Source: DASYTH01 sp035762905 (lineage in GTDB: Bacteria > Actinomycetota > Actinomycetes > Mycobacteriales > Pseudonocardiaceae). Taken from it: a stretch of DNA of 64,000 nt. A program made the position numbers and the translations under genes. Below, piece by piece: positions 9,136-17,037 of this stretch. Numbering within the stretch: position 1 is the first letter of the stretch; each line of letters opens with the position of its first letter. The notes below the pieces were generated by a model. The model was not told where the DNA came from, searched no databases, and saw nothing but the letters and a program-made list of their open reading frames with translations. The stretch spans positions 1-64,000 of the forward strand of contig NZ_DASUCC010000095.1 in assembly GCF_035762905.1 (NCBI RefSeq), written 5' to 3'.

Positions 9136-10050
9136 CGATAACCCTTCACCGCAAGCTGATCTCGCCCACACTCGACCGCAAGATCGCCTGGTTCAAGATG
9201 AGACTTCAAGGCCCACTTGATCTTCAGTCACGAACTGAGTCGCGCCACGATGGCGGTCCGTTACCACCCTTGTGGCGAGTTTGGGATAGGTTGTCAGCAG
9301 GGCAGGCCTTCCGCGCACCCACCGAGATCCACAATCACATCACCGACAAGGTGAAACCGCCTCCCACAGCACAACCAGAACCGGTCCGCTGACCAAGACA
9401 CTCCGCCCAGCCAACATCGACCCTATCCAGGCTGGTTGCCGAGCGCGGCCGACCCTCGCGACAACGGACCTGGACACCGAATCACCTGTGATCCCAGTGG
9501 GTGCCCGTAATGACCGTCATCGACGCACCGCTCAGCTGCCCCTCTCGGCAAGGTCTCCGGCCGCCCATGCTCGCATCGGTAGGCCCTACTCCCCTGCCGT
9601 ACGGGCAGTTCGCAACCATTGAGCACGACCACCACCGTGCGTCACTACCTCATCTCGTCGCCGTCTAACTCGAACTGTCTCAAGGCCCGCCACGTGTAGA
9701 CAACCTCGGGCCTAATCCAACCGATCGAGGGGCGTCAGCTTCTCTCGACACAGGCAGTCGCAGAACACTGTCGCAGCGCGCTCCCGATCGCGTCTGGATC
9801 ACGCCCGCCATCAGGTTCCTCGGCCGCGTACGGCCGTGTCGCCACACGGCGAAGGTCATCGACGGCAACCGGATCACTCCATGGAGTGATCCGCCAGGGA
9901 AGGAACGTGGCCGACTCTTGACGCGGCGACAAGTGCTGTCGCTCTGGCCAGTGCCGATAGCCACGGTGGTCGCACTGTGGTCGCGGCGTGCGAACAGCAG
10001 GACTTGAAGGCACCGAGTGGCCAGTGCTTCGATCCCGAGAGCCGACGACC
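9136..10050. other. Long non-coding stretch between Gabija-like operon and integrase
   Basis: About 900 bases with no convincing gene. The short ORFs here have no recognisable motif and no ribosome-binding site. The one clear structure is the perfect palindrome at 9871-9892, listed separately. The position directly upstream of an integrase is where element control or excision signals usually lie, but I see no excisionase-like ORF. Confidence 0.4.
9871..9892. repeat. Perfect 22-bp palindrome, possible operator
   Basis: GGATCACTCCA is followed immediately by its exact reverse complement, without a spacer. It sits 158 bases upstream of the integrase ATG. No T-run follows, so it does not look like a terminator. 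A dimeric repressor site controlling the integrase is a reasonable guess. Confidence 0.5.
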
Positions 10051-11259
10051 ATGAAGAACCCTACCCGCGGACGGGTATACCGACGCTGCGGCTGCCGCGA
10101 CGCCGACGGCAACCAGCTAGGTGCCCGCTGCCCAACCCTCGCTACCCGTAATCACGGGCGATGGACCTATGCCGTCGATCTGACCACCACCACTGGCACG
10201 CGCAAGACGCAGCGTCGTGGCGGCTTTTCTACCAAGCATGACGCGCAGGTCGCCCTGGGCAAGGCGTTGGAGTATGAACGTACCGGCGTTGCTGTCGATG
10301 ATCGGCAGACGGTCGGCGAATACCTTGTGGAGTGGTTGCGTGCCAAGGAGTTCTTGCTCAAGCCGACCACAATGGTCAGTTACCGCACCTACGTGACCAA
10401 AGATCTTGTCCCCTACCTCGGCAGTATCCGGCTCGAGGCGCTCTGTCATCAGCACGTGATGCTGTTCGTTCGCGATCAGTTGGCGGCCGGTCGCGGTGCC
10501 ACAACTCTGCGCCGCTGTGTGGCGACGTTGTCCAGCGCGCTATCGACAGCCGTTGCCCAGCACCGACTGCCGCACAACGCTGCTCGCCATGCCGTCATCC
10601 CACGGTCACCCAAGTACGAACCAGTCTGTTGGTCAGCCGGCGAGGCGGCCCGGTTCTTGCGCTACTGCGCCGACCACAAGGAGCCCCTCGCCAACCTCTT
10701 CGAGTTGATCATTGGCACCGGCATGCGCCGCGGAGAAGCGCTCGGGTTGCATTGGGCCGATGTGCATCTCGACGAGCGGCTGCTGTTCGTGCGCTACACC
10801 CTGTCCAACGTCAACAACGCTACCCCGGTGTTCACCGCACCCAAGACCCGTAGCAGCCGCGCCTGGATCAGCCTGTCGCCGCGAGTCGCCGCCGCGCTGA
10901 GCAACCAATCCAGCCGCCAACGCGGCCGCGACCTGGTCTTCATCCAACCCTCGGGGAAGCCCCTGCGGCCCGAACGCGTGCTGCGCAGGTTCCGCGCCCT
11001 GACGGCCGCAGCCGGTCTGCCCAAGATCAGGATTCACGATCTGCGGCACTTCGCCGCGACCACCATGCTCAGCGCCCACGTGCCGCTGGTCATGGCCTCC
11101 AAGACCCTGCGGCACTCCACCGTCTCGGTCACCACCGAGGTTTATGCCCACCTGCTGCGACCTATGGCCAACGACGCCGTCAACACCATCGAAGCCGCGC
11201 TCAATGCCGCCGACACCGAGGCCGCCGGACGCGACCACAAGGCGACCACATGCGCCTAG
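10051..11259 (+). CDS. Tyrosine site-specific integrase
   Basis: The frame opens at 9988 but ATG 10051 (MKNPTRGRVYRR) is the better start. 402 residues: a short Cys-containing basic N-terminus, an AP2-like arm-binding region, a SAM-like core-binding domain (about 95-180), and the catalytic domain. Catalytic residues are visible as Arg in GTGMRRGEAL, the HDLRH box, His in TLRHSTVSVT and Tyr in TEVYAHL. Length and layout fit integrases of actinomycete integrative elements that use tRNA genes. A perfect hairpin terminator and a tRNA 3' end follow directly, the usual int-attP order. It probably drove integration of one of the stacked islands to the right. Confidence 0.9.
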   Translation: MKNPTRGRVYRRCGCRDADGNQLGARCPTLATRNHGRWTYAVDLTTTTGTRKTQRRGGFSTKHDAQVALGKALEYERTGVAVDDRQTVGEYLVEWLRAKEFLLKPTTMVSYRTYVTKDLVPYLGSIRLEALCHQHVMLFVRDQLAAGRGATTLRRCVATLSSALSTAVAQHRLPHNAARHAVIPRSPKYEPVCWSAGEAARFLRYCADHKEPLANLFELIIGTGMRRGEALGLHWADVHLDERLLFVRYTLSNVNNATPVFTAPKTRSSRAWISLSPRVAAALSNQSSRQRGRDLVFIQPSGKPLRPERVLRRFRALTAAAGLPKIRIHDLRHFAATTMLSAHVPLVMASKTLRHSTVSVTTEVYAHLLRPMANDAVNTIEAALNAADTEAAGRDHKATTCA

Positions 11260-11264
11260 AAACA

Positions 11265-11302
11265 GACCAGCGGGTTTGCTTTCGGCAGCAAACCCGCTGG
11301 TC
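11265..11302 (+). terminator. Strong hairpin terminator after the integrase
   Basis: GACCAGCGGGTTTGCT (11265-11280) pairs exactly with 11287-11302 around the loop TTCGGC: a perfect 16-bp stem with a stable UUCG-type loop. It begins six bases past the integrase stop. No U-tract follows, as is common in actinomycetes. Hairpins in the same position precede the other two att-like sites. Confidence 0.85.
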
Positions 11303-11308
11303 AACGCT

Positions 11309-11351
11309 GTCGGGCTGACAGGATTTGAACCTGCGACCCCTTGACCCCCAG
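11309..11351 (-). repeat. att-like site 1: 3' end of tRNA-Pro(GGG)
   Basis: On the minus strand this 43-bp segment reads as anticodon loop CTGGGGG, stem TCAAG, variable loop, T-arm with GGTTCAAATCC and the acceptor 3' strand. G at position 37 and anticodon GGG fit tRNA-Pro. The 5' half of the tRNA is absent, so this is not a functional gene. It is identical to 28755-28797 and similar to 26667-26710. Its place after int and its terminator marks it as an attachment site. Confidence 0.75.
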
Positions 11352-11407
11352 TCGCATAAAGTTCAGCGCTGTACTCAGAGCCGTTTGTCCAGCTCACCGA
11401 GAAGCGT

Positions 11408-11502
11408 ACCACCCCAAGTTTTCGGGTCTGACACTCGCACCGAAAACCCCGCCATAGACTCCATTTAGTCAAGTAACGTTTCCGCAGATCAAGTGCAGTC
11501 TA
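11408..11502. repeat. att-flanking direct repeat, copy 1
   Basis: This stretch, starting ACCACCCCAAGTTTTCGGGT and including CATTTAGTCAAGTAACG, recurs at 26711-26806 with few differences. In copy 2 it joins the tRNA end directly; here 56 bases intervene. The shared flank extends att homology beyond the tRNA and supports both sites coming from related elements. Confidence 0.75.
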
Positions 11503-12210
11503 GCTGATCGACATCTCATCGTGACAGCCGTGCAGGCACGCTCCATAGACCACTTTACTACCCGTCGCCCAGTCCTACGCCGAACACGCCGTCGTTCGCA
11601 GCAGCGCCAACTTAGCTGTCAGTGCCAGCTGTCGACAGCAGCATCGATACCAGTGCCAATCGCCCATCGCCGACAGCCGCTGGCCCCACCAGCCCTGACC
11701 ACCATCCCGCCTGTCACCCACCGAGTGCGGTCACTTCTCACCGACATTGATCAAGCACTTGATCGGCAAATGCGGTCACAACACACAAACATCCGCGGTC
11801 ACTTCACACGGACAAAGCCAGGTAGTCCATTGCCAGGGCCGCGTAGCTACGCTCGGCGAGGTGATCGGCGCGGCGGCGCTGAATGTCGTTGAGACCGATT
11901 CCGTCGTGCCCAATGAGCACCGCTGACCAGGCCCCTCACCGTCCGGTAACGCTAGATGACCGACCATCGTCAGACCGTCGGCATCGTAGGTGGCCTCGCG
12001 GTGTGATCACGCAGTGGACGCTAGCGAGTGCGGACCGCCCGCGGGTTGGCGTTCACTCTTGGCCGAGCCAACTGCGGCGCCTCCGTGTCCCACTGCTGGG
12101 TTCATGATGGCTGGTCGTTGTCCTTTTGCGCCGGGAGTAGGCGCGGTCCAGTTCGTGGTCGAGGAGCAGGCATGCGCTCTGCGTGATCAGAACAGTATGT
12201 GGGAGCGTGG
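11503..12210. other. Non-coding stretch with possible IS end
   Basis: About 700 bases without a supported gene. Within 11720-11815 there are three same-direction copies of (T)GCGGTCAC at about 11727, 11771 and 11795, and GATCAAG-CA-CTTGATC near 11747. Multiple terminal repeats of this type occur at the ends of IS21-family elements. A short minus-strand ORF tail (ending DYLALSV at about 11815) could be the rest of a transposition gene. The remainder, before the membrane protein gene, shows nothing clear. Confidence 0.35.
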
Positions 12211-12717
12211 TCATCTGGATCCGATGATGACCACGCACAGTGTTGCCGCTAGCAGAGCCACACCCAGGACTTCGGCTGACATCGCGGCAAGGAGGAGCAG
12301 GGCCTTGAGGTCATTGGCGCTTCGGGCGGTCGCCAGCAGCCGCGCGGTCGTGGACGTGACACGAGCCCGCGCTGTTGATTCGTGGTCAGCCCAGTGTTCC
12401 CGCATCGTCTGGACCATGGCGGCCGCATTGATCGCCCGGTGCCGCAGCGGCGCGTTCGTGACCAACGCCAAGATCGCCGCGACCAGCAGCGCGACCCCGC
12501 CGCCGACCAGCAGGTACGCGCTCGGGCCCGGCATCGGTACGGCGTCACGCTGTCTGAACAGAGCCAGCGAACCGAACCCGAGCGTCGCCAACACCCCGCT
12601 GGAGGTGATCACGGCCAGTCCGCGCTGCTCCAGCGACGTTCTGCGTGTCTCCTCCGCAGCCAGTTGGTCCTGCATGAACACCGCATACACCGCCGAGCCG
12701 GCATCCCCCGGTTCCAC
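12211..12717 (-). CDS. Small membrane protein, SLATT/Pycsar-effector-like
   Basis: 168 residues, GTG start at 12717, four bases after the stop of the 63-residue gene, so the two form an operon. An N-terminal helix (QDQLAAEETRRTSLEQRG) leads into a hydrophobic segment ITSSGVLATLGFGSLALF, a second near 67-88, a charged helix REHWADHESTARARV, and a third at the C-terminus (LLLAAMSAEVLGVALLAATL). This helix-TM-TM-helix plan resembles SLATT and Pycsar-type membrane effectors, which permeabilise the host membrane; the match is by architecture only. It is divergent from the TPR-CHAT protease gene, making it a candidate effector under protease control. Confidence 0.5.
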   Translation of the reverse strand: MEPGDAGSAVYAVFMQDQLAAEETRRTSLEQRGLAVITSSGVLATLGFGSLALFRQRDAVPMPGPSAYLLVGGGVALLVAAILALVTNAPLRHRAINAAAMVQTMREHWADHESTARARVTSTTARLLATARSANDLKALLLLAAMSAEVLGVALLAATLCVVIIGSR

Positions 12718-12720
12718 TGC

Positions 12721-12912
12721 TCAGCGCCTATCCTGACCGCCGCCCGAGCGGAACACCGAGTCGTCGAGCGTGAAACCCTCCCACGGGTCATCCACCGTGG
12801 CGCCTTCAACGGGCGCAACCGCGCCAGACACCTCCGCCCCCTCCTGTGAAGCCCTGTCCGGGTCTTTCCGCTGCTCAGTGATGGTCTGCTCCTCACCGGT
12901 CGCTGTGGACAT
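12721..12912 (-). CDS. 63-residue polar protein next to CHAT locus
   Basis: ATG 12912 to TGA 12721. The peptide is hydrophilic and acidic: MSTATGEEQTITEQRKD, then a PVEGATVDDPWEGFTLDD segment and a SGGGQDRR tail. No fold or signal peptide is visible. It is the first gene of a two-gene unit with the membrane protein and lies 66 bases from the divergent TPR-CHAT start, so both directions share one promoter region. A small disordered partner beside a caspase-like protease could be a substrate, inhibitor or recruiting peptide; this is inference. The longer frame to 13152 overlaps the CHAT gene and is unlikely. Confidence 0.45.
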   Translation of the reverse strand: MSTATGEEQTITEQRKDPDRASQEGAEVSGAVAPVEGATVDDPWEGFTLDDSVFRSGGGQDRR

Positions 12913-12978
12913 CACAGCGTAGCGGACAATGCTGTCATCCCGACCCATCCGAGATCCGATGGAACACAGTGATGCAAG

Positions 12979-15900
12979 ATGCGTGACCCGCTCATAGCGT
13001 CGATCACAGCACGGCTGGCGCGTGCCGAGGCACAACAGGTTCCCGGAGTGGTTCTCGCGCCGGGCGCACTCCTTGCTGCCGAACGGCTTGCTGAGATCGC
13101 GCGTGATGACGACGACGACCTCAAAGCCCGCCATGTGCTCGGCTGGTTTCACTGGTACCGCTACCTCGCCCTGTCAGACGGCGCGGCACAGGGCGCCCTT
13201 GACGCCGCATGTCAAGCGCTCACCCCGTGCTTCGTCGCCGGAATCGAACAACTGCCCGAGCCACTGTTGGCGTTACTCGCCGAGGAAGCCACCCAGACCG
13301 CCCATGCCTGGACCGAGCAGGTGCCGACCACGACCGATCTCGCTCTGGTCTCCGCCGCGATCGGGCTGTGGCAACGGATCCTCGCTTCGATCGGTGCCGA
13401 CCACCCTGAGCGAGCGGCTTACCTGGCCAATCTCGCGATCGTCCTGAGGGTGAGCTATGAGCGAACGGGCAACCACGAAGACCTCGAGCACGCTATCCGC
13501 ATAGGGCGTCATGCGGCGGAACTGTGTCCGAGCGATCATCCGGACCGAGCCGGCATTCTGTCCAACCTCAGCAGCACTCTGCTCGCCCGGTTCGAGCGAG
13601 CCGGCAACCGCGAGGATATTCAGGAGGCGATCGGCGCCGCGCGCTCAGCGGTCGCCTGCAGACCGTCCGACGATCCCGACCGGGCCGCCTACCTGGCCGT
13701 GCTCTGCGCCGGGCTGCTCCATAACTTCAGGCAGACCGGTATCACAACCAATCTGGACGAAGGGATCCTCGCCGCCAAAGCAGCAGTGGAAGCTACTCCA
13801 ACCAGCACCCCGGACCACTTCAAATACCTGACCAACCTGGCCGCGTCATACCTCGAGCGGTTCACGCATCTCGGCAGTGAAGCTGATCTCAACGATGCGA
13901 TCAGCGTTGGTCGACGCGCCGCGGAGGCCATCCCGGCCGGTGACCCCGATCGTGTCGCCGTGCTGTCGAATCTCAGCGCCGCCCTGCGAACAAGGTTCAC
14001 CCATACCGGGGCTTCGGCTGATCTGGACGAGGCCATCAGCATCACGCGAGCGACCATCGGCACTACTCCGGCCGATAACCCCTGGCAGGTGGCACTTCTC
14101 ATTCAGCTCGGTGGCGCTCTGCGGACTCGGTTCACGCGAACCGGTGATCTGACGGACCTGGCCGGAGCGATCAGCAATGCTCGGGAGGCCATCGAACGCA
14201 TGCCTCGTGATCACATCAATTTCCCCCGGTGTCTGCACAATCTCGGCGCTGCGCTACTCAACCGGTTCGAGCGGCTAGGGGATCGGGCGGATCTGGACGA
14301 AGCAATCGACGTCGCGCGGGCGGCGGTGGACAGCGCTCCTGCCGACCTGCCGGATCGAGCGCGCATGTTGTCGATGCTCAGCGGCGCCCTCCGCGACCGG
14401 TCCCAACTCACTGGCACCGTAACGGATCTCGATGAAGCGATCAGCGTGGCTCGGGCTGCGATCGACGCCGCGCCTCCTAACCACGCCGAGCGAAACAGCT
14501 ACCTTGGCAACCTCAGTGCCGCGCTACGCATTCGATTCGAGCACACAGGTGCCCGTACCGATTTGGACCAGGCGATCAGTGCGTTGCGGGAAGCAGTCGA
14601 GGCGATGCCGGTCGGCCACTCCGATCGGCCGGGCTTGCTGTCGATGCTCGGCAGCGCTTTGGAGATTCGGTTCCAGCGGTCAGGCTCAGCTGCCGATCTT
14701 GACGAAGCTATTGCCGTCGGGCGCCAAGCCGTCCACACCGCACCCGTCAACCAACCCGACAGGGCTAATTACCTCACCATTCTCGGCAACTGCTTAAGTA
14801 CCCGATTCATGCGCGCCAGAGCCATAGCCGATCTTGACGAGGCCGTCATGTTCGGGCGGCAAGCACTCGATGCGGCACCCACCGATCACCGGCTCCGGGA
14901 AGCATACCTGTCTAACCTCGCGATCGCCCTGCGCTTCCGCGCCGAACACACCGGTCGGGAAGCGGACTGGGAGCAGGCGATCGCCCTGAGCCGCCAGGCG
15001 GTCGCGACAACTCCCACCGATCAACCCAACTACGCAGAACGCTTGATCAACCTTGGCAACGTACTGAACAGCCGAGGTACACCAGCAGCCCGCGAGGAGG
15101 CGATCACCACTTACATCCAGGCGGCAGCCCTGGCGTCGGGGAAACCATCGGTCCGACTCAATGCCGCTCAGGTGGCGGCCGCCCTGACCACACCGACGCA
15201 GGCCGGCCGCATGAGTGGCCTGCTGGAAACGGCGGTCTGGCTACTTCCCGAAGTGGCGTCCTTGCGGCTCCACCGCAGCGACCAGCAACACGCTCTCAGC
15301 AAGGTCGCCGGCTTGGCAAGCGATGCCGCAGCGGCGGCGCTCGCCCACGAGGTGGCGGGTGAACCACCAGCAGTACGGGCGTTGCGCCTGCTGGAGTTAG
15401 GCCGAGGGGTCATGCTCAGCCTGGCTTTGGGCGCCCGCAGCGACGTGACCGATCTACGAGTCCGCCATCCTGAGCTGGCTGACCGGTTCATCCACCTGCG
15501 AAACCTGCTCGATCACATCGATACTGACGCATCGCTAGCAGCCGGGGTGACCGGGTTTGGACAGCAAGCCGAGGACCGGCACCACGTGGCAAGTGCGTTC
15601 CACGCGACGATCGCCGAGATCCGGGCCTTGGAGGGTTACAAGGCTTTTCTCTTACCCCCTGAGCCAGCACAGATGGTTCGCCATGCCGAGCGCGGGCCCA
15701 TCGTTGTGATCAACGTCAGCAGATACCGCAGCGACGCCATTCTTGTTCAGCAGCAAGGAGTCACCTCAATTGCGTTACCGGACGTCGGCCGTGACGTACT
15801 GATCGATCGAATTCGTACCTTCTATCACGCCCTCGATTCAGCACACGAACCCGGCTCCAACCCAGAGCAGCGACGCCACGCACAGGAAATGATCCATGAG

Positions 15901-16797
15901 GTCCTGGCTTGGCTGTGGGACGCCGCAGCCAAGCCGATTCTCGACGAGCTAGGCTATTGCCACACCCCGGAGCCGGGAGCCGCGTGGCCACGACTGTGGT
16001 GGGCATCCGGCGGCATCATGGGGTTCCTGCCGATCCACGCTGCCGGCCATCACGCCGAGGCGCGCGGAGCCTGCGATCGCCCAACGGTCATGGACCGGGT
16101 GATCTCCTCTTACACACCCACCATCCGTGCGCTCGGATACGCCCGAGAGTGCGACACCGCAATGACCGCACCCGAACAAGCATTAATCGTGGCCATGCCG
16201 ACCACACCTGGCGAGCACAGCCACCTTCCCTACGCCGGCATGGAAGCCGATCTGGTGCACGCTCACCTCCCCTCGGCCACCCTGTTGATCGAAAACTCCG
16301 CAGCCGACGCCCAGTTACCGACCAAGACCGCGGTCCTCGCCCACCTTCGCGAATGTGCAATCGCGCACTTCGCCTGTCACGGCGGCAGCGACCCGGACGA
16401 CCCATCGCAAAGCCGGCTCCTCCTCCACGATCACGACACGGACCCGCTCACCGTCGCCAGCCTCGTACCGATACAACTCGAGCACGCCAAATTGGCCTAC
16501 CTGTCCGCCTGCCATACCGCGTTCAACCCGTCATTTGACCTGGCCGACGAAGCCATCCATCTCACTACCGCCTTCCAACTCGCCGGCTACCCCCACGTGG
16601 TCGGCACTCTCTGGCAAATCAGCGACCAACTGGCTATCCGAATTGCCGATGCCTTTTACGCGGCGATCACCACGCACGACAATAGAATCGACACCAACAC
16701 GGCGGCCGAAGCCATCCATCGCGCCGTACGCGTCATTCGTGACAAGCTACCCACCACACCGTCACTATGGGCCGCCTACCTTCATGCCGGTACGTGA
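12979..16797 (+). CDS. TPR-CHAT caspase-like protease 1
   Basis: 1272 residues, ATG 12979. Residues about 135-730 are tandem helical repeats of roughly 45-50 residues, each close to RFERTG...DLDEAI...AR.A...P..HPDRA..L.NL. This is the TPR variant typical of actinomycete CHAT proteins. After a helical linker the C-terminal CHAT domain starts near GPIVVINVSRYRSDAILV. The catalytic dyad is visible: H1134 in AHFACHGGS and C1178 in LSACHTA. CHAT domains are caspase-like cysteine proteases; TPR-CHAT proteins act in prokaryotic immunity, usually activated through a partner sensor. No sensor is fused here. The divergent small protein and membrane protein are the natural candidates for substrate and effector. 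Confidence 0.85.
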   Translation: MRDPLIASITARLARAEAQQVPGVVLAPGALLAAERLAEIARDDDDDLKARHVLGWFHWYRYLALSDGAAQGALDAACQALTPCFVAGIEQLPEPLLALLAEEATQTAHAWTEQVPTTTDLALVSAAIGLWQRILASIGADHPERAAYLANLAIVLRVSYERTGNHEDLEHAIRIGRHAAELCPSDHPDRAGILSNLSSTLLARFERAGNREDIQEAIGAARSAVACRPSDDPDRAAYLAVLCAGLLHNFRQTGITTNLDEGILAAKAAVEATPTSTPDHFKYLTNLAASYLERFTHLGSEADLNDAISVGRRAAEAIPAGDPDRVAVLSNLSAALRTRFTHTGASADLDEAISITRATIGTTPADNPWQVALLIQLGGALRTRFTRTGDLTDLAGAISNAREAIERMPRDHINFPRCLHNLGAALLNRFERLGDRADLDEAIDVARAAVDSAPADLPDRARMLSMLSGALRDRSQLTGTVTDLDEAISVARAAIDAAPPNHAERNSYLGNLSAALRIRFEHTGARTDLDQAISALREAVEAMPVGHSDRPGLLSMLGSALEIRFQRSGSAADLDEAIAVGRQAVHTAPVNQPDRANYLTILGNCLSTRFMRARAIADLDEAVMFGRQALDAAPTDHRLREAYLSNLAIALRFRAEHTGREADWEQAIALSRQAVATTPTDQPNYAERLINLGNVLNSRGTPAAREEAITTYIQAAALASGKPSVRLNAAQVAAALTTPTQAGRMSGLLETAVWLLPEVASLRLHRSDQQHALSKVAGLASDAAAAALAHEVAGEPPAVRALRLLELGRGVMLSLALGARSDVTDLRVRHPELADRFIHLRNLLDHIDTDASLAAGVTGFGQQAEDRHHVASAFHATIAEIRALEGYKAFLLPPEPAQMVRHAERGPIVVINVSRYRSDAILVQQQGVTSIALPDVGRDVLIDRIRTFYHALDSAHEPGSNPEQRRHAQEMIHEVLAWLWDAAAKPILDELGYCHTPEPGAAWPRLWWASGGIMGFLPIHAAGHHAEARGACDRPTVMDRVISSYTPTIRALGYARECDTAMTAPEQALIVAMPTTPGEHSHLPYAGMEADLVHAHLPSATLLIENSAADAQLPTKTAVLAHLRECAIAHFACHGGSDPDDPSQSRLLLHDHDTDPLTVASLVPIQLEHAKLAYLSACHTAFNPSFDLADEAIHLTTAFQLAGYPHVVGTLWQISDQLAIRIADAFYAAITTHDNRIDTNTAAEAIHRAVRVIRDKLPTTPSLWAAYLHAGT

Positions 16798-17037
16798 GGC
16801 CCTCTGCCGGTTCGTCGGGCGAGTGGCGCGAATCCCACGCGCTCCCCCGGTATGAACCCCATTCGCCGCTGGCTGGAATGTGAGGGCTGCAACCAACCAT
16901 CCAAGCGTGGACTGGGCACGCATGTGCGCCTGGTGTGACGCCCCATCCTGTGCGCTCGGCAGCATTTAACCGAACTAGCAGTTGATCTTGCTCGAGGTTA
17001 TGCCTCATGCGTCACCACTTCCGGCTGGTTAACGCAG

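Noticed and set aside
9198..9392. 64-codon ORF after the Gabija-like operon
   Set aside because: No motif, no start signal and composition of non-coding DNA.
12211..12717. Bacterial gasdermin next to the CHAT protease
   Set aside because: The protein is a short multi-helix membrane protein, not the about-250-residue beta-rich gasdermin fold with a C-terminal inhibitory peptide.
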